From the NCBI RefSeq assembly GCF_001589285.1, contig NZ_JEMA01000255.1:7527-71526 (forward strand): 64,000 nucleotides of DNA, written 5' to 3'. The notes under the pieces were generated by a model. It was not told the origin of the DNA and did not search any database. It saw nothing but the letters and a program-made list of their open reading frames with translations. Of this stretch, positions 30,495-44,048 are shown piece after piece. Both the position numbers and the translations under genes were made by a program. Origin of the DNA: Sorangium cellulosum. GTDB lineage: Bacteria; Myxococcota_A; Polyangia; Polyangiales; Polyangiaceae. Each line of letters starts with the position of its first letter. Within the stretch, counting starts at the first letter, position 1.

Positions 30495-31403
30495 TCACGC
30501 GCCCAGCAGCGCGATGATCCTGTCCAGCTCGTCGAGCGAGCCGTACGTGATGCCGAGCTCGCCGCGGCCCCCCTGGTCGCGGACCTCGACGCGGGTCCCG
30601 AGCCGGCGCATGAGGCGCGCCTCCAGGTCCTTGATCGCCGGCGACTTCCCCGCGCGCTTCTTCTCGCCGGGCTCCTCGCCGTCCGTGGCCCCCCGGGCCT
30701 CCTTCTCCTTCGCCGCCTTGATCAGCGCCTCGACCTTGCGGACCGGGAGCTTGCCGTGGACGGTCCGCTCGGCGACGTCGGCCATCACCTTGTCGCTCGG
30801 CGCACCGAGCAGCGCCCGCGCGTGACCCTCGCTGAGCTCGCGCGAGATCACCATGGTGCGGATGCGCGGCGGCAGCCGGAGGAGCCGGAGCGAGTTGACG
30901 ATCGTCGTGCGGTCCTTGCCGACGCGCTCCGCGAGCGTCTGGTGCGTGTAGCTGTGCTCGCGCAGCAGCCGGTCGAACGCCTCGGCGATCTCGATCGGGT
31001 TGAGATCGGCCCGCTGCACGTTCTCGACCAGCGCCAGCTCGAACGCCTCCTTGGGGGAGACGTCCTTGACGACGACGAGCACCTCCCGGAGCCCCGCGCG
31101 CTGCGCCGCGCGCCACCGCCGCTCGCCCGCGATGAGCTCGAAGCTGTCGTTGCTGGACTGCGTCCTGCGCACGATGAGCGGCTCGATGAGCCCGTGCTCG
31201 CGGATGCTCCCGGTGAGCTCCTCGAGCTCGGTCTCGTCGAAGTGCTGCCGCGGCTGCCCCTTCTGCGGCACGATCTTCTCGATCGCGCACACGAACACGC
31301 TGCGCCCTTCGGCCGCCGTCGGTGTCGCCGGCGGCGCCGCCGGGAGCAGGGCGTCGAGCCCCCGTCCGAGCGCGCGTCGCGCCCCTTTCTGATCGGCATT
31401 CAT
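30495..31403 (-). CDS. parB: Chromosome partitioning protein ParB
   Basis: Encodes 302 aa. The ParB/Srx CTPase domain has GQPRQHFDETELEELTGSIR and the GERRWRAAQRAGL motif. The helix-turn-helix region is FELALVENVQRADLNPIEIA and LAERVGKDRTTIVNSLRLLR. A Lys/Glu-rich linker (about 215-245) precedes the dimerisation domain ending in LDELDRIIALLGA. It loads at parS sites and spreads as CTP-bound clamps. Its ATG overlaps the parA stop (ATGA at 31400-31403). No parS (CACGTG-centred 16-mer) was recognised in the window. Confidence 0.97.
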   Translation of the reverse strand: MNADQKGARRALGRGLDALLPAAPPATPTAAEGRSVFVCAIEKIVPQKGQPRQHFDETELEELTGSIREHGLIEPLIVRRTQSSNDSFELIAGERRWRAAQRAGLREVLVVVKDVSPKEAFELALVENVQRADLNPIEIAEAFDRLLREHSYTHQTLAERVGKDRTTIVNSLRLLRLPPRIRTMVISRELSEGHARALLGAPSDKVMADVAERTVHGKLPVRKVEALIKAAKEKEARGATDGEEPGEKKRAGKSPAIKDLEARLMRRLGTRVEVRDQGGRGELGITYGSLDELDRIIALLGA

Positions 31404-32332
31404 GATCTGGGTCGTGCGTCCCTCTCGCGCGCTCCGGTGGTGGGCGGGGGTGAGGGCTCGGCCTGCGGCTCCGCCTGGGCGGCGTCCCCGCGCTGCCGCT
31501 TCTTCGGGTCCGCGGCGGCGGGCGCGCCGTCCAGGATCTCGCGCGCGAGGCTCAGGTAGCCCTGCGCGCCCTTCGACTGCGCGTCGTAGAGCAGCGCCGG
31601 CTTGCCGTGGGACGGCGCCTCGCTGAGCTTCACGTTGCGCGGGATGATCGCGTCGAACACGCGGAAGTGCGCCCTCACCTCGTCGGCCACCTGGTGCGTG
31701 AGCGAGTTGCGCCCGTCGAACATCGTGAGGACGACGCCCTCGACCGTGAGCTCCGGGTTGAAGGCGCTCCGCACCCGGTCGATGGTCGCCATGAGGTGCG
31801 TCAGCCCCTCGAGCGCGTAGTACTCGCACTGGAGCGGCACGAGCACCCGGTGGGCGGCGGTGAGCGCGTTGAGCGTCAGCAGGCCGAGCGACGGCGGGCA
31901 GTCGAGGACGACGAAGGCGTACCCCTCGAGGTGCGGGCGCAGCGCGTGCCGCAGCCGCACAGCGCGATCGTCCGCGTCGACCAGCTCGAGCTCCGCCGCG
32001 ACGAGGTCCTGGGTCGCGGGCACCACGTCGAGCAGCGGCACCTCGGTCGCGACGACCGCCTCCTTCAGCGTCGCCCGCCCGATCAGCACGTCGTAGAGCG
32101 ACAGCTCGAAGCTCCCGCGCCGCACGCCGACGCCGCTCGACGCGTTCCCCTGCGGATCGCAGTCGACGAGCAGGGTCCGGCGCTCCGCCGCGGCGAAGCT
32201 CGCGGCCAGGTTGACCGAGGTCGTGGTCTTGCCGACGCCCCCCTTCTGGTTGGCGACGGCAAAGACGACAGGCGAAGGCTTGGGGGCGGAACCGGTCTTG
32301 CCGGGCGCGCCCCCCTCGTTGGGCGATGGCAT
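31400..32332 (-). CDS. parA: Chromosome partitioning ATPase ParA
   Basis: Encodes 310 aa from the ATG at 32332. The deviant Walker A is ANQKGGVGKTTTSVNLA (about residues 27-43), Walker A' LVDCDPQGNASSGVG, and Walker B VVLDCPPSLGLLTLNAL. About 20 residues precede the P-loop, so it is the Soj-like short type. The C-terminus carries a 35-residue Pro/Ala/Arg tail not usual for Soj. It pairs with ParB in the same operon and moves ParB-parS complexes over the nucleoid. It is distinct from the zinc-knuckle ParA at 41758. Confidence 0.96.
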   Translation of the reverse strand: MPSPNEGGAPGKTGSAPKPSPVVFAVANQKGGVGKTTTSVNLAASFAAAERRTLLVDCDPQGNASSGVGVRRGSFELSLYDVLIGRATLKEAVVATEVPLLDVVPATQDLVAAELELVDADDRAVRLRHALRPHLEGYAFVVLDCPPSLGLLTLNALTAAHRVLVPLQCEYYALEGLTHLMATIDRVRSAFNPELTVEGVVLTMFDGRNSLTHQVADEVRAHFRVFDAIIPRNVKLSEAPSHGKPALLYDAQSKGAQGYLSLAREILDGAPAAADPKKRQRGDAAQAEPQAEPSPPPTTGARERDARPRS

Positions 32333-32866
32333 CGTGCTGTGTCGCGTCCGACCCGGCTGCTTACACGACCCCCACCGGCACGTCGAGAGATGCGGCGCCT
32401 CGGCCTGCTGGTTCGACCGGACGCGCGCGTCCGGCCCAGCGCGCCGTTCGCTCGCCGGATTGTTGGCCTGAACGGCGGGGATGTATACAGTGACCCACAT
32501 GTCGCTTGATGTGGTCAATGGTGAGCGCGCAGCGGGGCGGTCGATCCGCGGGCGCGCCTCGAGGCGGGGCCGTTGCTTCGGCCTCGGTGGGGCGCTGCTG
32601 GCTTGCGGCGACTCCGGCCCTGTCGACCGCGTCCTTGCCCGCGCGTTCTGGTGCGACGGGCGCGCGCCTGCGTTGCTCGCGTCTGCGCAGGTCCTCGTGC
32701 TTTCGCCTTCGCTTCAACGCAGGTCGGCGACCGGCTCGCCCCGTCGTCTGCCCTCGACGCGCGTCGAGGGGCAGCGCTGACCGCCCCTGGATCTACGGAC
32801 GTGATGCCCAGCTTCGCCGAGCAGACCGACGCCCCGACGTCGCCTCGGCACATGTGAGGAGGACAG
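32333..32866. other. Divergent region between parA and a microprotein gene
   Basis: No gene is supported. An 18-bp perfect palindrome (CCGGACGCGCGCGTCCGG) lies at 32417-32434 in the parA leader. A TGTATACA sequence at 32482-32489 is the only AT-rich promoter-like element, with TTGGCC 15 bp upstream on the plus strand. Sequence around 32640-32660 (GCGCGTTCTGGTGCG) matches family A of the decayed repeats near 21.46 kb. Confidence 0.45.
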
Positions 32867-33031
32867 ATGCCGCTTCCCAAATCGTATCAGAACTTTGCCG
32901 AGTTCGAGCGGGAGATTCTGCGCCCGAACCGCGTGGGCTTCTCGCTCGAGGACATCGTCGAGGACGAGGGATCCTTCGACGCTGAGCTCGATTTCGAGAA
33001 GGATCCCTTCGACGTCTCGGACGACGATTGA
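32867..33031 (+). CDS. 54-residue acidic microprotein
   Basis: A very strong ribosome site (GAGGAGGACAG) ends just before the ATG at 32867. The reading frame gives MPLPKSYQNFAEFEREILRP, then NRVGFSLEDIVEDEGSFDAE, and a tail LDFEKDPFDVSDDD. About a third of the residues are Asp or Glu, almost all in the second half, with regularly placed Phe. Codon usage is native with high GC3. An intrinsic terminator follows at 33166, so it is a separate transcription unit. The function is not recognised; a regulator that binds a basic surface, or an adaptor for the neighbouring proteases, is a guess. Confidence 0.68.
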   Translation: MPLPKSYQNFAEFEREILRPNRVGFSLEDIVEDEGSFDAELDFEKDPFDVSDDD

Positions 33032-33165
33032 GCGCGGCCGGCGCGTCGCGGGTGAGCCTCGTCGCTCCCGCTCGCGCCCCGCGCCGCCCGCTGCGCCGCG
33101 ACGCCGTCGACGACGGCGCGCCGCGCGGCGATGCACATCAGCTTGCACGATCCCTCCCGGGATCC

Positions 33166-33205
33166 GAGCCCCGGCGGCCGCCTCTCCGCCGGGGCTCCTT
33201 TTTTT
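33166..33205 (+). terminator. Rho-independent terminator
   Basis: A perfect 12-bp stem, GAGCCCCGGCGG (33166-33177) with CCGCCGGGGCTC (33186-33197), has an 8-nt loop and is followed by C and seven T residues at 33199-33205. It is the clearest intrinsic terminator in the window. It separates the microprotein gene from tig. Confidence 0.9.
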
Positions 33206-33280
33206 CAAGCAGCGTCCTGTCGCTCGTCTTGACCCCCCCAGCGACGCGTGGCACGAGTGCCGCCCTTCGAAAAGAACGCC

Positions 33281-34573
33281 ATGCAAGTCAACGTCGAAAA
33301 GCTTTCTCCCGTGCTGATGGAGTTTCAGGTGGAGGTCCCCGCGGACCGCGTCCGGAGTGAGGTCGACAAGGCCTATTCGGCGCTCCAGCGGACGGCCCGG
33401 GTCCGGGGCTACCGGCCTGGCAAGGCGCCGCGTCAGGTGCTCGCGCACCTCTACGGCGGCCGCATCCACGCCGATGTCGCCCAGCGGCTCGTGGACGCCA
33501 CGCTGAACCAGGCGCTCGCCGACAAGCAGGTGCAGCCCCTGTCTCAGCCGGCGATCGCGCCCACCGAGCTCCGCCCCGACGACACGTTCTCCTACAAGGC
33601 GCGCTTCGAGGTCCGCCCCGACATCGCCGAGGTGAAGTGGGAAGGCTTCGAGGTGAAGCGCCCCTCGACCACGCCGTCCGAGGAGATGATCGACGCCGAG
33701 ATCACCGCCCTGCGGCGCGAGCACTCGACGCTGCAGGCGCCTGAGCCCGAGCGCCCCGCGGCCAAGGGCGACATGGCCACCATCTCCTTCACCCTGGAGA
33801 TCGGCGGCGCCCTGCGCGACACGAAGGAGCAGGAGATCGAGACCGAGCTCGGCAGCGGCCAGATCTTCAAGGAGATCGAGGACGCCCTGCACGGGATGAC
33901 GCCCGGCCAGTCGAAGGACGTCCAGGTCACGTTCTCCGAGCAGCACTCGAACGCGGACCTCCGTGGCAAGGAGGCGATCTTCCACATCACGCTGAAGGAC
34001 CTGCGCGAGCGCATCTTCCCGGAGGTCGACGACGAGTTCGCGAAGGACTGCGGCGAGGAGAGCCTCCCCGCGCTCCGCGAGTCGGTGCGCAAGAAGCTCG
34101 AGAAGGAGCTGACGCAGCGGGCGAGCGACGCGGTCGCCGAGCAGCTCGTGATCGAGCTCTGCAAGGCGAACCCGATCCCGGTCCCGCCGTCGCTCGTCGA
34201 TCAGCAGGCGCAGCTCGCCGAGCGCGAGCTGCTCGCGACGGCGCGCCGGCAGGGGCAGCGGATCGATCCGACGCCGGAGTTCCGCGCGCGCGTGCGGCTC
34301 GACGCCGAGATGAAGGTCCGCGCGGGCCTGGTCATGGCCGAGATCGCGAAGGCGAAGCAGGTCAAGATCACCGAGGCCGACCTCGAGAAGGGCTACGAGG
34401 AGCTCGCCGAGCAGACGGGCAAGAACGTGGCGAAGATCAAGGCGGAGTACCGCGAGCCCCAGAAGCGCGAGCTCTTCGCCGGGATGATCCTCGAGGACAA
34501 GATCCTCGACATCATCGAGGCCGCGTCGAACGTCACCGCGGCGGACCCGCCGCAGCAGCCCAGCGGCGCCTGA
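33281..34573 (+). CDS. tig: Trigger factor, ribosome-associated chaperone
   Basis: Encodes 430 aa from the ATG at 33281 (MQVNVEKLSPVLMEFQVEVP), as in other trigger factors; an in-frame upstream ATG at 33248 is disregarded. The ribosome-binding signature is VRGYRPGKAPRQVL, near residue 46, close to the classic G-F-R-x-G-K. The FKBP-like prolyl isomerase region follows at about 155-245 (KGDMATISFTLEIGG), then a helical substrate cradle. It folds nascent chains at the exit tunnel. As in many bacteria it precedes clpP-clpX-lon. Confidence 0.97.
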   Translation: MQVNVEKLSPVLMEFQVEVPADRVRSEVDKAYSALQRTARVRGYRPGKAPRQVLAHLYGGRIHADVAQRLVDATLNQALADKQVQPLSQPAIAPTELRPDDTFSYKARFEVRPDIAEVKWEGFEVKRPSTTPSEEMIDAEITALRREHSTLQAPEPERPAAKGDMATISFTLEIGGALRDTKEQEIETELGSGQIFKEIEDALHGMTPGQSKDVQVTFSEQHSNADLRGKEAIFHITLKDLRERIFPEVDDEFAKDCGEESLPALRESVRKKLEKELTQRASDAVAEQLVIELCKANPIPVPPSLVDQQAQLAERELLATARRQGQRIDPTPEFRARVRLDAEMKVRAGLVMAEIAKAKQVKITEADLEKGYEELAEQTGKNVAKIKAEYREPQKRELFAGMILEDKILDIIEAASNVTAADPPQQPSGA

Positions 34574-34781
34574 TCCACCCCGGCCGCGACGGCCGACAGG
34601 GGCTCGGCGCGGCGCCCTCGCCGCGCCGCCCCTCCTCCGACGACATCGATCACCTCCAGCGCGCTGCGCGCCGGCGCGGCGCGCGCGTTCCGTGCGTTGC
34701 CCGGCGAGCGGTCGACGATTCCGGTAACCTCGGGCGCGTTCGGTCTTGCGATCGGACGCAGTCTGGCCCAGGAGTAGAGCC

Positions 34782-34797
34782 CCTGCCGCGCGGCAGG
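34782..34797 (+). promoter_or_regulatory. Perfect palindrome in the clpP leader
   Basis: CCTGCCGCGCGGCAGG is a 16-bp perfect palindrome ending 19 nt before the clpP ATG and just upstream of the GGAG ribosome site. It could be an operator or an RNA hairpin affecting translation. Confidence 0.4.
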
Positions 34798-34816
34798 AAA
34801 CCCCCCGGAGCACCGG

Positions 34817-35461
34817 ATGACCCGACGAGTCGAAACCCGCACCCAAGCCATCGAGTTTCTCGAACGCGAGAAGGCCTACATCCTCCCGACGGTCACGGAG
34901 GTGACCCACCGCGGCGAGCGGGAGTGGAACATCTTCAGCCGCCTCCTCAAGGATCGCATCGTCTTCATCGGCACGGAGATCGATGATTTCGTCGCGAACG
35001 CCGTGATCGCGCAGTTCCTCTTCCTCGAGAGCGAGGATCCCGAGAAGGAGATCCAGGTCTACATCAACAGCCCGGGCGGCGTGGTGACGTCGGGCCTCGC
35101 GATGTACGACACGATGCAGTACGTGCGTTGCCCGGTGTCGACGATGTGCATCGGCCAGGCCGCATCGATGGGCGCCGTGCTGCTCGGCGCGGGCCGCAAG
35201 GGCCGGCGCTTCGCGCTGCCGCACGCGAGGATGATGATCCACCAGCCGCTCGGCGGCGCGCGCGGTCAGGCGACGGACATCGAGATCCAGGCGCGCGAGA
35301 TCAAGAAGATCAAGGAGACGCTGATCGACATCCTCGTCGACGCCACCGGCAAGAACCGGGACGAGCTGGCGAAGGACATCGAGCGCGACTTCTACCTGAG
35401 CGCGACGCAGGCCAAGGAGTACGGCCTGATCGACGAGGTCTTCCCGAAGCGGAACAAGTAG
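34817..35461 (+). CDS. clpP: ATP-dependent Clp protease proteolytic subunit
   Basis: Encodes 214 aa. The catalytic triad is Ser117 in [12 protein letters not shown], His142 in [20 protein letters not shown], and Asp191 in [29 protein letters not shown] also matches. The N-terminus is longer than in E. coli (about 20 extra residues), perhaps a propeptide. The tetradecamer degrades substrates unfolded by ClpX, whose gene lies 500 bp downstream. Myxobacteria usually have two clpP genes; only this one is seen here. Confidence 0.97.
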   Translation: MTRRVETRTQAIEFLEREKAYILPTVTEVTHRGEREWNIFSRLLKDRIVFIGTEIDDFVANAVIAQFLFLESEDPEKEIQVYINSPGGVVTSGLAMYDTMQYVRCPVSTMCIGQAASMGAVLLGAGRKGRRFALPHARMMIHQPLGGARGQATDIEIQAREIKKIKETLIDILVDATGKNRDELAKDIERDFYLSATQAKEYGLIDEVFPKRNK

Positions 35462-35958
35462 GTGCCAGCGCCCCCTCGGCTGGCGGGCGTGCTCTGGCGG
35501 AGGGCCGGTGCGGAGCGGCGTCGAGCCGCGGCGCGACGTCGCGCTGCGTGGCGACGCCGCGCCGCGCAGCGGCGCCACGTCCGCGGCGCGCAGGCGCGCG
35601 GAGCTGCCGGGCGCGGCACGGTCGCGCGCGGTCGCGGAGCGCGCGGCGGCGTCAGCCGATGGGCTCCGGTGCCCTCGCCCGACCCTTGGCTTTCCCCGCA
35701 GCGCACGGTCTCATCTGGGGCTCGCGCTGGGGCGCCATCGGGCGATTCCCTGACTTCGGCCACAGGCTGGAGACCACCCCCGTTAGCTTGCGACGGTACG
35801 GGCACCGGACTAGAATCCGAGCGCGGCGTTTGGCTGCGCATCGCTGAAAATCCAGGGGACGGTGGAAGCCGTGCCCCTCTCAAGTTGGCGGGGCCGCGAC
35901 GGCGGAACCCCACCTCTCGTTGAAGCGGCGGCGTCGGCAGACCGCACTGAGGGTCGAA
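35462..35958. other. clpP-clpX intergenic region with clpX promoter
   Basis: This 497-bp region has no supported gene. The first 220 bp are extremely GC-rich and full of short palindromes. A promoter is visible near the right end (listed separately at 35788-35816), leaving a leader of about 136 nt before the clpX GTG. Confidence 0.5.
35788..35816 (+). promoter_or_regulatory. Sigma-70-type promoter of clpX
   Basis: TTGCGA at 35788-35793 and TAGAAT at 35811-35816 are separated by exactly 17 bp. The predicted start is near 35823. Separate transcription of clpX from clpP is implied. Confidence 0.6.
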
Positions 35959-37215
<1,257 letters not shown>

Positions 37216-37434
37216 CGCTTGCTCGGGGGGGCGCGGCCCAGGGCGCTCGGCGAGAAGCCCGCGCCAAGCCGAAGCGCGCCTCGCCCCCGAGAACCGCTCT
37301 TCCAGCGCGCCGGCGCCGCGCGCGTCCTCACGGGACGCGGGCCGAGCCGGCCGAAGTTCAGCAGTAGACCAGGAAACTCGTGACAACCGAGGCGGGGCTG
37401 CCCCGGCCTCCTGACACTCCCGGAAAGACGGCGG

Positions 37435-39927
<2,493 letters not shown>

Positions 39928-39997
39928 GCGGTGCGCGAGCGCGCCGCTGGACGGATAGGCTGGCGGCGGGCGCCGAGACGCACTAGCTGGCGTCGCG

Positions 39998-41566
39998 ATG
40001 ATTCGACGCGCACTGATTTCGGTATCCGACAAGACGGGACTGCTCCCGCTGGCCAGGCGGCTCGCGGACAAGGGCGTGGAGCTCCTCTCGACCGGGGGGA
40101 CGCAGCGGGCGCTCCAGGAGGCCAACGTGCCGGTCGTCGGCGTGGAGGCCTATACCGGCTCTCCCGAGGTGATGGATGGCCGGGTGAAGACGCTCCACCC
40201 CAGGGTGCACGGCGGCATCCTGATGCGCGGCGCGATCGACGACGACGACCTCGCGCGGCTCGGGGGCGCGCCGATCGACCTCGTGATCTGCAACCTCTAC
40301 CCCTTCGAGGCGACGGTCCGGAAGGCCGGGGTCACGCACGCCGAGATCATCGAGAACATCGATATCGGCGGTCCGTCGATGGTGCGGAGCGCGGCCAAGA
40401 ACCACGCGCGCGTGGCGGTGGTTGTCGATCCGGCCGACTACGACGCCGTGCTCGCCGAGATCGACAGGGCAGGTGAGGTGTCGAGCGCCACGCGCCGCCG
40501 GCTCGCCACGAAGGCGTTCGCGCACACGGCGGCCTACGACGGGATGGTGGCCGGCTATCTCTCCTCGCTGCCGGAGGAGGGCGAGCCGAACGCCGCGGAG
40601 CGCGAGGCGTATCCGCGCTTCCTGACGCTCGCCCTCGAGCGGGCCTATCCGCTCCGGTACGGCGAGAACCCGCACCAGTCGGGCGCCTTCTACCGCGAGC
40701 GGGGCGCGGCCGCTGGGTCGCTCGCGCTCGCGGAGTCGCTGGGCGCGGGCGGGAAAGAGCTGTCGTTCAACAACCTCGTCGACGTGGACGCGGCGTTCGA
40801 GGCGGTGCGGGAGTTCACCCAGCCCGCCGCCGTCGTGGTGAAGCACACGAATCCGTGCGGCGTCGCGACGGCCGTTGATCTCGCGACCGCCTACCGGACG
40901 GCGCGCGAAGCCGACGCCGTGAGCGCCTTCGGCGGGATCGTCGCGCTGAACCGCGAGGTCGACCGCGCGGCCGCCGAGGTGCTGATCGAGACCTTCCTGG
41001 AGTGCGTGATCGCTCCCGCCTACACCCCTGAGGCGGTCGAGGTGCTCCGGACCAAGAAGAACCTCCGTGTGCTCGCGACCGGCGCGCTCCTGCCCGCCGA
41101 CCACCGGGAGCTGACGTTCAAGCGCGTCGGCGGGGGCCTCGTGGTCCAGGCCCGCGACGCGACAGCGGCCGGCGAGGTCCGCGGCGGCAAGGTCGTGACG
41201 AAGCGGGCGCCCACGGAGCGGGAGATCGAGGCGCTCGAGCTCGGCTGGGGGGTGTGCAAGCACGTGAAATCCAACGCGATCGTGCTCGCGGTACCCGGGA
41301 GCACTGTCGGCGTCGGGGCCGGGCAGATGTCCCGGGTCGAGAGCGTGCGCATCGCCTGCAGCAAGGCGGGCGAGCGGGCCCGCGGGAGCGTCCTCGCGTC
41401 GGACGCCTACTTCCCGTTCCCGGACGGCCTGCAGCTCGCCGCCGAGCACGGGATCACCGCTGTCGCGCAGCCCGGAGGCAGCGTGAGGGACGCGGAGGTC
41501 ATCGCGGCTGCCGACGCGGCGGGGGTCGCGATGGTGTTCACCGGGACGCGGCACTTCCGTCACTGA
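39998..41566 (+). CDS. purH: Bifunctional AICAR transformylase / IMP cyclohydrolase
   Basis: Encodes 522 aa. The N-terminal MGS-like cyclohydrolase domain starts [20 protein letters not shown] and includes [11 protein letters not shown] and [20 protein letters not shown]. The transformylase domain has [26 protein letters not shown] (Lys-His catalytic pair) and [19 protein letters not shown] near the end. It carries out the last two steps of de novo IMP synthesis. It lies 70 bp after lon; no other pur genes are adjacent. Confidence 0.97.
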   Translation: MIRRALISVSDKTGLLPLARRLADKGVELLSTGGTQRALQEANVPVVGVEAYTGSPEVMDGRVKTLHPRVHGGILMRGAIDDDDLARLGGAPIDLVICNLYPFEATVRKAGVTHAEIIENIDIGGPSMVRSAAKNHARVAVVVDPADYDAVLAEIDRAGEVSSATRRRLATKAFAHTAAYDGMVAGYLSSLPEEGEPNAAEREAYPRFLTLALERAYPLRYGENPHQSGAFYRERGAAAGSLALAESLGAGGKELSFNNLVDVDAAFEAVREFTQPAAVVVKHTNPCGVATAVDLATAYRTAREADAVSAFGGIVALNREVDRAAAEVLIETFLECVIAPAYTPEAVEVLRTKKNLRVLATGALLPADHRELTFKRVGGGLVVQARDATAAGEVRGGKVVTKRAPTEREIEALELGWGVCKHVKSNAIVLAVPGSTVGVGAGQMSRVESVRIACSKAGERARGSVLASDAYFPFPDGLQLAAEHGITAVAQPGGSVRDAEVIAAADAAGVAMVFTGTRHFRH

Positions 41567-41757
41567 CCCGCATCCTGGCGCCGGCCCATCACGCCGCCGG
41601 GGGGGAGGGCAGGTCCCCCCGGCCGGGGAAGGTGCTCGCCACGCGGCGCACGGGGCGCTTCCACGCTCGCAGAAAAGTTGACCTTTGGTCCTTGACTGTG
41701 ATGATGGTCGACGCTGCGCCTGGGCAAAGCGCTGTGCGCGGCGTGAAGGAGCGAGCT

Positions 41758-43179
41758 GTGGGCGGAATCAGCGAGACGTGCAGCGTGTGCGGAACCGGAT
41801 TCGAGGTCCAGTTCCGGTACCAGATGGAGGAGAAGGACGGCGGCTTCTCCTTCTTCTGCTCGCAGAAATGCCTGGAAAAGAGCCAACTCGGCGGGGAGGC
41901 CGGCGCCGCGCTCGCCACCTGCGACGCGTGCGCGAAGCGCTTCACCCCGGATCTCGTGTCGCAGGTGCTCTACGTCGCCGGGCGGCGGCACTACGCGTGC
42001 TCGCTGGGGTGCCGGACGCAGCTCGTGCGCGAGGCGAAGGGGGTCCGGCTCGGCGACATCGCGGCAGCGGCCGCGGTGCCGGCGGAAGGACTGCCGTCGA
42101 CCCGCCGCGAGGTGCCAGCGGCGGGGGGCGCGCGCGCTGCCGCCGAAGCGAGCCAGCCGGCGGCTCCTGAGCGGGCTGGCCGGCCCAGCGCGCCTGGGGC
42201 GGCCGCCGCGCCGGCGATGCGTCCGGCGGAGCCACGGGGGCAGCAGGGGGCGATCGCGGTGCCCGTTTCGCCGGCCGGGGGAGCGAAGCGGGCAGCGCAG
42301 CCGCCGCAGCGTCCTGCCGGGGTGCCCCGGTGCCTGGCAGTGTTCAACCACAAGGGCGGCACCGGCAAGACGACCACGGCCGTGAGCATCGCGGCCGGGC
42401 TCGCGGCCCGCGGCAAGCGGGTGCTGCTCGTCGACACCGACGCGCAGGGGAACGTCTCTGTGTCGCTCGGCGCCGGCGCGGAGCGATCGCTCTATCACGT
42501 GCTCGTGATGGGGCTCCGGGTCGCGGACGCCATCAAGACGGTGCGCCCGAACCTGGATCTCCTGCCGTCCAACGAGACGCTGGCGGCCGCCGAGCTCTAC
42601 CTGGCCGGGCGCCAGAACCGCGACCGTGTGCTCTCGGATCGGCTCTCCGCCGCGGCGGCCGACTACGACTACGTGGTCCTCGACTGCTCGCCGAGCCTCT
42701 CGCTGATGAACCAGAACGCGCTGGTGCTCGCGGACAGCGTGCTGGTCCCTGTCGCGTGCGATTACCTGTCGCTCGTCGGTGTCCGGCAGGTGATCAAGAC
42801 GGTGAAGAACGTGAACGCGCTGCTGCACCACCCTGTGCAGATATGGGGCGTGCTTCCGACGTTCTTCGACGGTCGCGCGAAGATCGCGCGCGAGGCGGTG
42901 AGCACGATGACGCAGCACTTCGGGGAGCGCTGCCTTCCGCCGATCCGCCAGGCCATCAAGGTGAAGGAGGCGCCCGCGCAGGGCCAGACGATCTTCGAGT
43001 ATGCGCCGGGCACTCCGGCGGCGGACGATTACCTGACGGTGGTCGACCGCATCATCGAGAGCCGCGAGCGCGGCGCGACCGGATCCGACGCCGGCGCGGC
43101 GCGCGATCAGGGGTCGTGGAGCACCGATCGGCCGGGCGCGGCAACGGAGCGGCCGGGCGCTGCGGTGGCTGGCGCATGA
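41758..43179 (+). CDS. ParA-family ATPase with two N-terminal zinc-knuckle modules
   Basis: Encodes 473 aa from a GTG at 41758 with AAGGAG 6 nt upstream; an ATG pair at 41701-41706 has no such site. Residues 8-38 (C-x2-C ... C-x3-C) and 55-85 (C-x2-C ... C-x3-C) look like two treble-clef zinc modules similar to MYM/TRASH types. An Ala/Pro linker of about 100 residues follows. From 190 the ParA/Soj core has FNHKGGTGKTTTAVSIA (Walker A at 199-206), LVDTDAQGNVSVSLG and VVLDCSPSLSLMNQNAL. The stop is directly against the first 33-bp repeat. With the RHH gene at 43701 it has the arrangement of a partition cassette. Zinc modules on a ParA are unusual; they may bind DNA or a polar protein. Confidence 0.85.
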   Translation: MGGISETCSVCGTGFEVQFRYQMEEKDGGFSFFCSQKCLEKSQLGGEAGAALATCDACAKRFTPDLVSQVLYVAGRRHYACSLGCRTQLVREAKGVRLGDIAAAAAVPAEGLPSTRREVPAAGGARAAAEASQPAAPERAGRPSAPGAAAAPAMRPAEPRGQQGAIAVPVSPAGGAKRAAQPPQRPAGVPRCLAVFNHKGGTGKTTTAVSIAAGLAARGKRVLLVDTDAQGNVSVSLGAGAERSLYHVLVMGLRVADAIKTVRPNLDLLPSNETLAAAELYLAGRQNRDRVLSDRLSAAAADYDYVVLDCSPSLSLMNQNALVLADSVLVPVACDYLSLVGVRQVIKTVKNVNALLHHPVQIWGVLPTFFDGRAKIAREAVSTMTQHFGERCLPPIRQAIKVKEAPAQGQTIFEYAPGTPAADDYLTVVDRIIESRERGATGSDAGAARDQGSWSTDRPGAATERPGAAVAGA

Positions 43180-43674
43180 GGGACCCGCGAACGCGGCGTC
43201 CCGCAGGATGAAGGGACCCGCGAACGCGGGGTCCCGCAGGATGAAGGGACCCGCGAACGCGGCGTCCCGCAGGATGAAGGGACCCGCGAACGCGGGGTCC
43301 CGCAGGATGAAGGGACCCGCGAACGCGGGGTCCCGCAGGATGAAGGGACCCGCGAACGCGGGGTCCCGCAGGATGAAGGGACCCGCGAACGCGGGGTCCC
43401 GCAGGATGAAGGGACCCGCGAACGCGGGGTCCCGCAGGATGAAGGGACCCGCGAACGCGGGGTCCCGCAGGATGAAGGGACCCGCGAACGCGGGGTCCCG
43501 CAGGATGAAGGGACCCGCGAACGCGGGGTCCCGCAGGATGAAGGGACCCGCGAACGCGGGGTCCCGCAGGATGAAGGGACCCGCGAACGCGGGGTCCCGC
43601 AGGATGAAGGGACCCGCGAACGCGGGGTCCCGCAGGATGAAGGGACCCGCCGACGCGGGGTCTCACCGGGGATG
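43180..43674. repeat. Array of 15 tandem 33-bp imperfect palindromes
   Basis: Units begin exactly every 33 bp from 43180. Each has GGGACCCGCG, AA, CGCGGGGTCCC (a 10-bp stem with one bulged base) and a GCAGGATGAA spacer. Units 1 and 3 carry GCGGCGTCCC in place of GCGGGGTCCC; units 2 and 4-14 are identical; unit 15 (from 43642) is degenerate. The array begins one base after the stop of the zinc-ParA gene and ends 26 bp before the RHH gene. The position suits a parC-type centromere or operator bound by the RHH protein. Because 33 is a multiple of three, all frames stay open; I do not treat it as coding. Confidence 0.9.
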
Positions 43675-43700
43675 GATCGGGCAGGGAGCTGGAGGAAGCA

Positions 43701-44048
<348 letters not shown>

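Noticed and set aside
43052-43666. Long open frames through the 33-bp array on both strands (11-residue peptide repeats)
   Set aside because: The unit is a multiple of three and free of stops, so every frame stays open. The repeats lie between two genes with proper ribosome sites, and neither repeat frame has a credible start region of its own.
43180-43674. CRISPR array
   Set aside because: Units are directly adjacent and near-identical with no variable spacers, and no cas genes are nearby.
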